This document shows positions 1 through 5,982 of a stretch of 7,880 nt of DNA, piece by piece. Origin of the DNA: an uncultured Oscillospiraceae bacterium. Lineage in GTDB: Bacteria > Bacillota > Clostridia > Oscillospirales > Acutalibacteraceae. The stretch covers positions 1 through 7,880 of the forward strand of contig CATXDC010000037.1 in the NCBI GenBank assembly GCA_958366985.1. Direction: 5' to 3'. The translations under genes and the position numbers were made by a program. Numbering within the stretch: the stretch's first letter is position 1; each line of letters opens with the position of its first letter. Below the pieces are notes generated by a model. It did not search any database. It was not told where the DNA came from and saw nothing but the letters and a program-made list of their open reading frames with translations.

Positions 1-52
1 CAGCTGCCGGAGCGGTGCTTAAGCCGCAAGGCGGGAATTGTGCGGTGTTGCC
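1..52 (+). mobile_element. MITE copy D, right-end part only (window edge)
   Basis: These bases match the right end of the 172-bp element seen complete, in the opposite orientation, at 3100-3271 and 6148-6319, including the terminal inverted repeat that ends GCGGTGTTGCC at 52. The left part is missing because the window begins inside the element. The four bases after it are CTAC. The element carries no gene of its own, but an open frame from its interior runs into the kinase remnant and would give that remnant a false N-terminus. Confidence 0.85.
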
Positions 53-53
53 C

Positions 54-218
54 TACGATAAATTCTACCAAGGCGACACGAGCCACTCCACCGAGGGCAA
101 TGGTCTTGGCATGGCGCTGGTCAAGCGGATTCTGGAATTGACCGGCGCAGAGCTGCAGATAGAAAGCACCCCCGGCAAAGGCTCGACCTTTACGGTCGTG
201 CTGGCCGAGAGAAAATAA
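54..218 (+). pseudogene. C-terminal remnant of sensor histidine kinase (HATPase_c domain)
   Basis: This is the last 54 codons of a two-component sensor histidine kinase. The translation has a FYQGD segment followed by the G2-type box EGNGLGMALVKRI and the usual ending with TPGKGSTFTV, which form the second half of the ATP-binding domain. Everything upstream (the sensor part, the phospho-accepting histidine, the N and G1 boxes) is absent, because the frame runs backwards into the mobile element ending at 52. The first thirteen residues of the open frame that starts at 15 come from the element, not from a kinase. It cannot encode a working kinase. The gene is followed at once by a strong terminator. 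Its GC content looks clearly higher than that of the plasmid genes, so it is probably host chromosomal DNA. The family call is firm; which kinase it was cannot be told. Confidence 0.85.
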
Positions 219-223
219 GCAAA

Positions 224-271
224 ACCGACATTGTGCAGGCAGATACACCGCGCAATGTCGGTCTTTTTTTT
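224..271 (+). terminator. Rho-independent terminator of the kinase remnant
   Basis: A stem ACCGACATTG / CAATGTCGGT (224-233 and 253-262) is followed by C and a run of eight T at 264-271. It starts six bases after the kinase stop codon, as expected for the native terminator of that gene. Confidence 0.88.
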
Positions 272-289
272 AATTTTTTTCAGAATTAA

Positions 290-320
290 GGCAATACCGC
301 ATAATTCTAAGTGCCGATAC
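290..320 (+). mobile_element. MITE left-end stub (31 bp)
   Basis: This matches the left end of the 172-bp element (terminal repeat GGCAATACCGCATAATTC and 13 further bases) and is identical to 7826-7856 at the other end of the window. The match stops abruptly at GCCGATAC; the following bases belong to no other copy. The flank is TTAA (286-289), which fits the element's YTAR target. It is a deletion remnant in the same orientation as the copy at 1-52, so the kinase fragment is bracketed by two like-oriented element ends. Confidence 0.85.
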
Positions 321-347
321 CGATATAAAAACTTTTTCACCATTTTC

Positions 348-371
348 CGACTCAAGTACCTGTTGTCAATT
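348..371 (+). repeat. GTACCTGTTG repeat R1 (candidate partition site)
   Basis: These 24 bp are identical to 3497-3520. The first 20 bases after the initial C are GACTCAAGTACCTGTTGTCA. The core CAAGTACCTG is an imperfect dyad around GTAC, suggesting a dimeric binding protein. It lies just past the terminator of the partition operon, so that operon is bracketed by identical sites. Confidence 0.75.
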
Positions 372-390
372 CTAATATTGTTGTATGATA

Positions 391-433
391 TATAAAATAA
401 AGAAGCCACAGGCACAATACCTGCAGCTTCTTT
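391..433 (-). terminator. Terminator of the partition operon
   Basis: Read on the minus strand, AAAGAAGC (433-426) pairs with GCTTCTTT (406-399), with an inner CAGG/CCTG stem, and is followed by the T-rich run TATTTTATA. It begins 18 bases past the stop codon of the small RHH-like gene and closes the operon. Confidence 0.75.
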
Positions 434-451
434 CGTGCTTCTTTCTACCTC

Positions 452-919
452 TTAATGTATAACCGGAGGTTTTCTATCCAGCGCTTTATTGTTCAACAGC
501 AGCCCCAACACGGCAAAGCGATAGGTTACAATTTGCCCGTGGTCCATTGATTTGCGAATATCCTGAATCCGGACAATTTTTTTCAACGTTTCAAGCTGAT
601 CTTCCATCAGATAAAATGTAACCTGCTTATTGATCGGCTTTGCGCCCCGCTTTCCGGTTTGCTCCGGCAGATATTCTATAATATCTTTGCTTTCTGGCAA
701 CACATAATAGCTGCTTCGCTTGCCCTCCGGAATCGCAGCGTAGTCTTCCGATCCAAATACAACGCAGTGTTCTGGTTTCACGCTTGCTGCTTTGTTGAGC
801 TCACTGATCAATAATTGATTGGCAATCGTTCCCACGCGAAGCCCCTGATAAGCGGCTTCCAATTCAAAGCATTCATATATTTCCGGCCGGAAACGAATCA
901 GAACTCTTTCTTTTTTCAT
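452..919 (-). CDS. Small putative tandem ribbon-helix-helix DNA-binding protein, third gene of par operon
   Basis: This 155-residue protein has two segments that each look like a ribbon-helix-helix unit: residues 3-42 (strand ERVLIRF, then helices through ANQLLISEL) and about 97-143 (strand KQVTFYL, then a helix from EDQLETLKKI and a second helix). The middle part, 45-95, is unlike either. I do not recognise a named family; the RHH call is by pattern only. RHH proteins in plasmid partition operons often bind the centromere or repress the operon. The frame is coupled to parB: the parB stop overlaps an in-frame ATG at 934 (TGATG), and TTG at 937 is also possible. I prefer ATG 919 because GGTGG stands five bases upstream and the domain begins there. 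The alternatives add five or six residues (MPVDT or MMPVDT). Confidence 0.7.
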   Translation of the reverse strand: MKKERVLIRFRPEIYECFELEAAYQGLRVGTIANQLLISELNKAASVKPEHCVVFGSEDYAAIPEGKRSSYYVLPESKDIIEYLPEQTGKRGAKPINKQVTFYLMEDQLETLKKIVRIQDIRKSMDHGQIVTYRFAVLGLLLNNKALDRKPPVIH

Positions 920-933
920 TGTGTCCACCGGCA

Positions 934-2196
934 TCAATCGATCGATTCTATGATGTTTTTAAGCTTCATCGAAATCTCGATGATTTCATTCAGCGCCGCA
1001 ACATCTGCATCACGGGATTCTTTGGATACACCTTTCAGCGCTTTTGCAAATGCCTTACTGCTGTATGCCTTATTCAATTTTTTGACCATTTGGGGAACAC
1101 TTTTCTGGATCATGCTGCTCTTGGTTTCTGTAACCTCGTGTTCCTTTCGCGCACGGTCCCTGGCGGCTTCTTTTTTGCCCTCGTAATCGATGGCGGAAAT
1201 TTCTTTCGGTTGGCTGCTTACCTTAGCTTTGCCGTATTCATCCGCTTTCCCTTTCAGTTCAGCGAGACCATCATCAAAATAAAGAATCGCCTTTTTATAA
1301 GCAGCCTCGTATTCTTTGGTCGTTCCCTGCCGCTGTGCATCGTATAGCAGCTCTCTGAATGCGTCATGCAGATTGTCCCGAAGAACCTCTACATAGTTCT
1401 TTCCCTCATCTTCTGTATCGCTGCTATGGCAATCTACTTCCTGCAATTTGGCAAATCGCTCCGCGATTTCATCCTGTATGTCCTCTTCAAACCGCAGATA
1501 AGTCTCACATTCGCTTCTCGTTAAAAATTTATCATTTAGAAGTTCTTTTAGTTTGCCCTCCAGCTTCTCTTCGATCCGCGCATCCCGCTCAATCGTGCGT
1601 GGATTTACGGTACTGACGCTTTTTGTCGCGCCAAGGGCTTCTTCTCTGCTCATATTATAAGGTTCTTTTTGCAGGCAGGTGATAAATTCCGCAATCGCCT
1701 GGCGGCGAATTGCTTCATCACTGAATCCGCCGCGGACCTGCAGGTTTGCGCTGTACAGTAGCACTTTTCTTTCATTTTTAGACAAAGGTGTTATCACAAC
1801 ATTGCAATTTACAATATTCCATGTTGCATCGCCTTTTTCTTGCAGGTAATTCAATGCACGAAACCGCCGTTCGCCGGAAAGCAAAACATATACCATTCCT
1901 TCTTCGCGCTGTTCAGGGAATACAACAAGGTTATGCATCAACCCATTGCGCTTAATATCTTCCGCCAAAATGCGGATGTCATCATCATCATCCATTACAC
2001 GGAAAATCTGGTTATCCGGGTTGGTTCGGATATTAACCAACGCAATATATTTATTATCGTATTCAACTTTTCTGTTTTTAGCGAACAAACTATTATAGAT
2101 GTTGCCCGCCTCGTTATTGTTTACCTCTGCAAGAATACTTTTGCCGGGGAGAGCAGGGGACGTTATGTTCCCCTTCATCTTCTTTTTCATTGCCAT
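934..2196 (-). CDS. parB: ParB-family partition protein
   Basis: At 420 residues this is longer than most chromosomal ParB/Spo0J proteins. Residues about 50-155 form the ParB N-terminal (CTPase) domain, with LLSGERRFRAL at 105-115 as the signature GERRxRA box. Two other boxes are divergent: the usual GLxQP is GLMHN (85-89), and the ENxQR stretch is ANLQVR (150-155), so CTP-dependent clamping cannot be assumed. Residues about 160-240 look like the helix-turn-helix region. The C-terminal 180 residues are charged and helical, probably for dimerisation, and are not recognisable as a standard ParB C-terminus. An acidic run DDDDD lies at 69-73. The ATG starts one base after the parA stop, with GGGGGTG upstream inside parA, so translation is coupled. 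Its likely sites are the GTACCTGTTG repeats (inference). Confidence 0.9.
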   Translation of the reverse strand: MAMKKKMKGNITSPALPGKSILAEVNNNEAGNIYNSLFAKNRKVEYDNKYIALVNIRTNPDNQIFRVMDDDDDIRILAEDIKRNGLMHNLVVFPEQREEGMVYVLLSGERRFRALNYLQEKGDATWNIVNCNVVITPLSKNERKVLLYSANLQVRGGFSDEAIRRQAIAEFITCLQKEPYNMSREEALGATKSVSTVNPRTIERDARIEEKLEGKLKELLNDKFLTRSECETYLRFEEDIQDEIAERFAKLQEVDCHSSDTEDEGKNYVEVLRDNLHDAFRELLYDAQRQGTTKEYEAAYKKAILYFDDGLAELKGKADEYGKAKVSSQPKEISAIDYEGKKEAARDRARKEHEVTETKSSMIQKSVPQMVKKLNKAYSSKAFAKALKGVSKESRDADVAALNEIIEISMKLKNIIESID

Positions 2197-2197
2197 T

Positions 2198-3052
2198 TCA
2201 GTTCACCCCCATCTTTGCAAGCTGAGCCTTTAGTTCTTCGTAAGCCTTGCCATAGGCCACCGCAACCGGCTGTGTTTTTGCCATATAGCATACGGGAAGA
2301 TGCTTCGTAACCGACATATTCACACTAAGGCCGCTGGGAATCTCCGTTTTATAAAGAGAAGCCCCTAAAACCTGTTTGCACTGGTCGCGGATAATTTTTG
2401 TAGTAGCTGCCTTTTTCACTACCATCGTAAGAATTACGCCAACGCCTTTCAGATGGCTGCCGGGGGTATTCCGCAGCTCATTGCAGAGCGCATAAGTACG
2501 GAACGCCGATTCCTGCGAATTTGCCTCACAAAGAGAGGGAATCAGCACATAATCCGCCGCATTGATTGCATTCGTCAGCAAGAGTGAATCACGAGTCGGC
2601 TGGGTATCAATAATGATGTAATCATAGTCCTCCCGGACCTGATTTAAAAAGTAATAGAGGAATTCTCCCATATTCGTCAGGCACTTCGGGTCGCCCGGCT
2701 TGAAGTAGGTTTGTGCATCCTCAAAAATTCCCGGAATACGCTGGTTGATCCGCGGCGTCTGCGCGCTGCAGGGGATCATATCTACATTTTCGTATTCCGT
2801 TTCGGTGATATAGTCCTTCGTCTTGGTATAACGGAAGCCATCAAACATATCAAAAAGAGCTCTTCCATTATAAACGCCGCTGGTAATTCCATTGCCGCCG
2901 CTCAAAGCGCTCGTCAGGTTTCCCTGCGGGTCTGTATCGATGCAAAGGACTTTTTTACCCTCATCGCCCATCAGATAGGCGAGGTTAGAAGCAGTGACCG
3001 TTTTTCCTGCTCCGCCTTTCTCGATGGCGATCGTAATGATCTGTGCTGCCAT
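2198..3052 (-). CDS. parA: ParA-family partition ATPase
   Basis: This 284-residue ParA/MinD-type ATPase drives plasmid segregation by ATP-dependent, nonspecific DNA binding. It has the deviant Walker A motif EKGGAGKTVT (11-20, signature lysine K12, K17 and T18), the Walker A' motif CIDTDPQGN (37-45) and the Walker B motif YIIIDT (145-150). It lacks the roughly 100-residue N-terminal HTH domain of P1/F-type ParA, so it resembles short Soj-like ParA. I chose the start MAAQII at 3052 because GAGG lies eight bases upstream; the ATG at 3058 has GAGGGA abutting it. A longer frame to 3250 exists, but its extra N-terminus is translated from the MITE at 3100-3271 and is an artefact. It heads an operon with parB and the small RHH-like gene. 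Confidence 0.93.
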   Translation of the reverse strand: MAAQIITIAIEKGGAGKTVTASNLAYLMGDEGKKVLCIDTDPQGNLTSALSGGNGITSGVYNGRALFDMFDGFRYTKTKDYITETEYENVDMIPCSAQTPRINQRIPGIFEDAQTYFKPGDPKCLTNMGEFLYYFLNQVREDYDYIIIDTQPTRDSLLLTNAINAADYVLIPSLCEANSQESAFRTYALCNELRNTPGSHLKGVGVILTMVVKKAATTKIIRDQCKQVLGASLYKTEIPSGLSVNMSVTKHLPVCYMAKTQPVAVAYGKAYEELKAQLAKMGVN

Positions 3053-3077
3053 TGGCATTCCCTCATTTCGTTGGTTG

Positions 3078-3104
3078 ATTATAAAGTGGAAAGACTTAGG
3101 GCAA
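3078..3104 (-). promoter_or_regulatory. Possible hybrid promoter using the MITE end
   Basis: On the minus strand there is a perfect -10 TATAAT (3083-3078) with TTGCCC (3104-3099) as a possible -35, spaced 15 bp, which is short. The -35-like bases are mostly the MITE terminus. A transcript would begin near 3071, just ahead of the parA ribosome-binding site. Such a promoter could offset the effect of the insertion on the upstream promoter. Confidence 0.35.
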
Positions 3105-3291
3105 CACCGCACAATTCCCGCCTTGCGGCTTAAGCACCGCTCCGGCAGCTGCGGCACGGCATCTGCGTTGCCAAAATGCTCGATAAGACATCCAGTATTA
3201 TCTGCGCTTTTGGCTTGGCATCTGCCGCACCTCGCTTGCCGTATCGGCACTTAGAATTATGCGGTGTTGCCTTAGGTACATGTTGTCATAA
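3093..3291 (+). repeat. GTACCTGTTG repeat R4, split by a MITE
   Basis: Removing the element at 3100-3271 and one TTAG duplication joins GACTTAG (3093-3099) to GTACATGTTGTCATAA (3276-3291). The joined sequence aligns over its length with R1, R2, R3 and R5. The element therefore inserted inside a fifth copy of the repeat. Confidence 0.7.
3100..3271 (-). mobile_element. Complete 172-bp MITE, copy B, in parA leader
   Basis: It has imperfect terminal inverted repeats (GGCAACACCGCACAATTC at one end, GGCAACACCGCATAATTC at the other, one mismatch) and a 4-bp direct duplication TTAG on both sides (3096-3099 and 3272-3275). No transposase fits in 172 bp. It differs from copy C (6148-6319) at only about five positions. 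It lies between the par promoter and parA, in the 5' untranslated region, and it splits a GTACCTGTTG repeat. Strand is given relative to the copy that enters at the window end. Confidence 0.9.
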
Positions 3292-3327
3292 AGTAAAGTT
3301 TTCTCTTTTGTTGTAACTATTATGCGG

Positions 3328-3351
3328 CGACTTGCGTACCTGTTGCTATTT
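3328..3351 (+). repeat. GTACCTGTTG repeat R3
   Basis: This variant has GACTTGCGTACCTGTTGCTA. It lies downstream of the par promoter, within the parA leader, where a bound protein could repress transcription. Confidence 0.65.
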
Positions 3352-3420
3352 GATATCGCTGGCAATCTTTTCTTCTTTTCCTTCTGTTCTTTCCTGTAAA
3401 GTGTTCATCTTAATAAGCTA

Positions 3421-3448
3421 ATTATAGCATACCCGTTCGTCATGTCAA
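3421..3448 (-). promoter_or_regulatory. SigA-type promoter of the par operon
   Basis: On the minus strand TTGACA (3448-3443) and TATAAT (3426-3421) are both perfect, with a 16-bp spacer and an extended -10 (TGC before TATAAT). Transcription would start near 3413, leaving a leader of about 360 nt to parA that now contains the 172-bp MITE. A short inverted repeat TTCGT/ACGAA (3436-3440, 3450-3454) is centred on the -35 and could be an operator. Confidence 0.85.
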
Positions 3449-3496
3449 CACGAATCCTGGGGATAACGCCCTCTTTTCCTCTTGATTTACCTGTCA

Positions 3497-3520
3497 CGAC
3501 TCAAGTACCTGTTGTCAATT
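3497..3520 (+). repeat. GTACCTGTTG repeat R2
   Basis: It is identical over 24 bp to R1 at 348-371. It lies upstream of the par promoter, between that promoter and the rep terminator. Confidence 0.75.
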
Positions 3521-3556
3521 TTTTTAATTCGTTTGCTTTCGCGCTTTTTCTGAAAC

Positions 3557-3591
3557 AAAAAAGAGGTCTGCTTTTTGCAAACCTCTTTTTT
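3557..3591 (-). terminator. Rho-independent terminator of rep
   Basis: Fifteen-base arms AAAAAAGAGGTCTGC (3557-3571) and GCAAACCTCTTTTTT (3577-3591) surround a TTTTT loop with one mismatch. It lies 25 bases past the rep stop codon. The A and T runs on both sides mean it could act in both directions. Confidence 0.88.
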
Positions 3592-3615
3592 ATTCTTATA
3601 CTTCCTTACGTTCTA

Positions 3616-5175
3616 TTACTCATCAAACTGCGACCAATCGAACTTGAAAAGATCCGTTCTGTCGCCATCCAGTAATGCTGCGCGTTTTGTGCCGTCAGCG
3701 ATGATCGCGGCAGAATTTTCTATAATGTCATTATAAACCACCGTGCGGTAATACTGCGCAGATTTTCTTTCCTTTGCGCGTTCAAGCATCGCTTTATATT
3801 TAACGCTCATTCCCAATGCCCACGTTTTTAGCCCGTTATTATCTTTGATAATCCGGTTCAACGCTTCCAGCGTTTCCTCTGCCTGGTCCCGCTTTTTTGT
3901 GTTGGTCAATATTTTTGACGTATATGTGAAAATATCGATGAAGATGTTTCGCTCTTCCGGTGTCAGCTTTTTTTCATAGGTCTGATATTGCGCCTTTACC
4001 GCCAGTTCATTGCGTGCCAGGCGATAGGTTGCCGTCAAAATGGCTTCCTTCAGCGGCTGATCGTACTGTTCCAGTGCTTCTTTGCTGACCGAGCTACGGC
4101 GCTTTCTTGGTTTTCTGCTTACTTCTGTATCAGCGCCTTTATGCTCCTGATGGAACGCTCTGACGCTCTTCATTTCTTCCCGGTTTTTGTACTTGATGAA
4201 GATATAAAGGAACTCGTATTTCCGAACCCCGCGGCGGCGCACCGGCTCATAGTCAAACCACAGGTCTGTCATCTCATTGATCTCGCTTTTGACCATTGCT
4301 AGAACGTTCTTTTCAAAGTCGGAAAATACTTTGTATTTTTCCGTCAGCGGTTTATCGCGGCTGAACTTTTGCGCGGAACTGTCTCTGCTTTTGCCCTTGC
4401 TTCTATTGATTTCATCACGGGTAGGCATGGAAAGCATACCCTTGAATTCTTCCATATCAAACCGCTTATATTTGAACCCTTTCAGTTCTTCCCGCTTATT
4501 GGGGAACTTTTGCAGAACTTCTTCTGTTACAGGTTCAAAAATCAACCCATTGTTATAGGAATAATCTCTGTTTCCGTTGTCATATGACAAAATGATCTCA
4601 TACACACGCATAGAATAAGTGCTCTGCATCATCAGCAGGTATTCAATGCTATAGGATGTATAATTGCTTGTCAGCTGTGCAATATCTTTCCAGATATCTG
4701 GGTTAAAGCGCATGCTGATCGTCTTTTTCTTCATATCGACGATAGAACCACGGTTCACCCACGACATCGTTTTGTACTGATCATTCCCAAGGGGAACCCA
4801 GAACATCCGGTTTTCCAGGTTTTCAATGGTTTTGCGCAGATAATTTGCATAACCGCTGTCCAACGCATTGACCCCGGTAAGCTTTGCAAAATCGTCAAAC
4901 GAAATGGTATAGTACTTCGATGCATCCATATCATGGCGCTGATCGATCTTGGACAGCATCATAAAAAGGATTTTCTGTTCGTTGCGGGGCAGGGAATACT
5001 TTGTCCTTTGAATTAAATCGTTGCTTTTCGTGATGAAAGAGCCAAACGCCACATTGTCACTTTTCCTGGGCACAAGCTGCTTTTTCTTGCCGTCCGCCTT
5101 TTCATCCGGCAGAACTTCACCAATGATAACATCCGGTGATTCTGTCATTGTATTCTTTTCATCTTTATTTTTCAT
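3616..5175 (-). CDS. repB: Plasmid replication initiator, Rep_3 family (RepB-like)
   Basis: This 519-residue protein matches the iteron-binding initiators of the Rep_3 superfamily. Residues about 52-335 carry the two winged-helix units: SNDLIQRTKYSLPRNEQKIL (51-70) is the typical start of the first, and YSIEYLLMMQSTYSMRVYEI (175-194) is the typical helix pair between the two. Such proteins bind iterons and recruit host DnaA and helicase. The first 50 residues are charged and probably disordered. The last 185 residues go beyond the usual family length; they begin with a basic patch RKPRKRRSS (355-363) and end with the acidic, aromatic tail TDLFKFDWSQFDE. An in-frame stop lies two codons upstream of the ATG at 5175, so that is the longest start; it has no clear ribosome-binding site, and ATG at 5148 (MTESPD) is an alternative. 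The iterons at 5802-5955 are its likely target. Confidence 0.9.
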   Translation of the reverse strand: MKNKDEKNTMTESPDVIIGEVLPDEKADGKKKQLVPRKSDNVAFGSFITKSNDLIQRTKYSLPRNEQKILFMMLSKIDQRHDMDASKYYTISFDDFAKLTGVNALDSGYANYLRKTIENLENRMFWVPLGNDQYKTMSWVNRGSIVDMKKKTISMRFNPDIWKDIAQLTSNYTSYSIEYLLMMQSTYSMRVYEIILSYDNGNRDYSYNNGLIFEPVTEEVLQKFPNKREELKGFKYKRFDMEEFKGMLSMPTRDEINRSKGKSRDSSAQKFSRDKPLTEKYKVFSDFEKNVLAMVKSEINEMTDLWFDYEPVRRRGVRKYEFLYIFIKYKNREEMKSVRAFHQEHKGADTEVSRKPRKRRSSVSKEALEQYDQPLKEAILTATYRLARNELAVKAQYQTYEKKLTPEERNIFIDIFTYTSKILTNTKKRDQAEETLEALNRIIKDNNGLKTWALGMSVKYKAMLERAKERKSAQYYRTVVYNDIIENSAAIIADGTKRAALLDGDRTDLFKFDWSQFDE

Positions 5176-5229
5176 ACGCTATGATTGGACATTGGATGCC
5201 GTGCTCCGTTTTGTCCATGCCTTTCTTTA

Positions 5230-5376
5230 GGAACTAATCGCCCGCCTGTAATAAAACCATACATCACAGAACTGCTAGAATATTTAGAAGAAGGTACACT
5301 TACTCATGATAGTATCATACTACAGTATCTTCCTGCAAAAGTCAATCCTATGGCTGCGCTGCATGTATTACAGTGA
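5230..5376 (+). pseudogene. Possible coding remnant, unknown protein
   Basis: The plus-strand frame reads like a protein C-terminus of about 48 residues, including KPYITELLEYLEEG and LPAKVNPMAALHVLQ before a TGA. No start codon with a ribosome-binding site is present, and upstream residues in the same frame look random. The family is not recognised. It overlaps the candidate rep promoter on the other strand, which weakens the idea that it is expressed. Confidence 0.25.
5306..5345 (-). promoter_or_regulatory. Candidate rep promoter with overlapping dyad operator
   Basis: On the minus strand TTGACT (5345-5340) and TAGTAT (5322-5317) are spaced 17 bp, giving a start near 5310 and a leader of about 135 nt. 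A perfect 13-bp dyad ATGATAGTATCAT (5306-5318) touches the -10 and covers the likely start site. That is where an autorepressor such as Rep would act. Confidence 0.5.
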
Positions 5377-5667
5377 TGAATCCTCGCGCGTAAAGCAGGG
5401 GAGGGGAGAGGGCTGGCTGCACAAAATATGCCTTGAAGCAAACCTGCGTTAAAGCACTTTCAAACAATCTAAAACAAAAAACAGCACGCACCACATTTCC
5501 ATTCGCCACCGCAAGAAATAGCATCACCGGGAAATCTGTTTCACAATTCACTTTTACAAGATATTGCACGAATACACTCTTTGGGGGAGGTATTATAATT
5601 TAGAGCCTTTGAAATTGGGTATGCACAGACAGAACGGCACCTTTTTCGTATGGCTTTTCTTCTTATG

Positions 5668-5699
5668 GCCCGCATTCGTGTTCGCTCCGCTATGCGGGC
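5668..5699. other. Hairpin next to the origin
   Basis: GCCCGCAT (5668-5675) pairs perfectly with ATGCGGGC (5692-5699) around a 16-nt loop. No T run follows, so it is not a standard terminator. Its place 50 bp before the AT-rich block suggests a structural role at the origin, but none is shown. Confidence 0.45.
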
Positions 5700-5748
5700 A
5701 TCAATTCCGTTGTTTTATGAGCAATCACCCTTTTGTTCTTCTTTTTCT

Positions 5749-5800
5749 TTAGAATTATATATTTATAAATTTATATCTTATACTTTATTATATATAGAAG
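5749..5800. other. AT-rich block, probable unwinding element
   Basis: Only a handful of G or C occur in these 52 bases, mostly at the two ends. It directly abuts the first iteron, where strand opening is expected. Confidence 0.7.
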
Positions 5801-5801
5801 A

Positions 5802-5955
5802 AACAGAGGTTCTTTCCCTCCACAACAGAGGTTTCTTCTGGTGATAACGGAGGTTCTTTCATAGAATGGCGGAGATTTTTTCTTTTGGCGGCAGAGGTTG
5901 TTTCCTCTATTTTGCATGGAAAGAATCTCTGTTATGCAATGAAAAAATCTCTGTT
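5802..5955. repeat. 22-bp iteron array: five direct plus two inverted
   Basis: The core AACAGAGGTTCTTTC recurs with starts at 5802, 5824, 5846, 5868 and 5890, exactly 22 bp apart; the last two copies begin GGC and are weaker. Two copies follow on the minus strand with starts at 5933 and 5955, again 22 bp apart. Twenty-two bases is about two helical turns, so the first five sites lie on one face of the DNA. They are the likely Rep binding sites. Confidence 0.85.
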
Positions 5956-5982
5956 ACCGTGTTGCGTGAACGGGCATAAGGA

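Larger units (their letters stand above)
5176..5748. other. Intergenic region between rep and origin
   Basis: This stretch holds the rep leader and candidate promoter, a possible plus-strand coding remnant (5230-5376), a G-rich patch near 5395-5415 and a hairpin (5668-5699). No convincing complete gene is visible. Open frames at 5348-5569 (minus) and 5564-5752 (plus) lack good start signals and recognisable families. Confidence 0.5.

Noticed and set aside
3458..3466. DnaA-box-like TTATCCCCA on the minus strand
   Set aside because: One mismatch in the core of TTATCCACA, single copy, and more than 2 kb from the iterons.
5348..5569. 73-residue minus-strand frame starting at GTG
   Set aside because: Some protein-like stretches, but no clear ribosome-binding site or family, and it overlaps another weak frame.
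5622..5752. Short hydrophobic plus-strand frame (MHRQNGTFF...)
   Set aside because: Weak start signal, crosses the 5668-5699 hairpin, no family recognised.
5802..5955. CRISPR array
   Set aside because: The repeats are 22-bp tandem iterons with no unique spacers, no leader and no cas genes.
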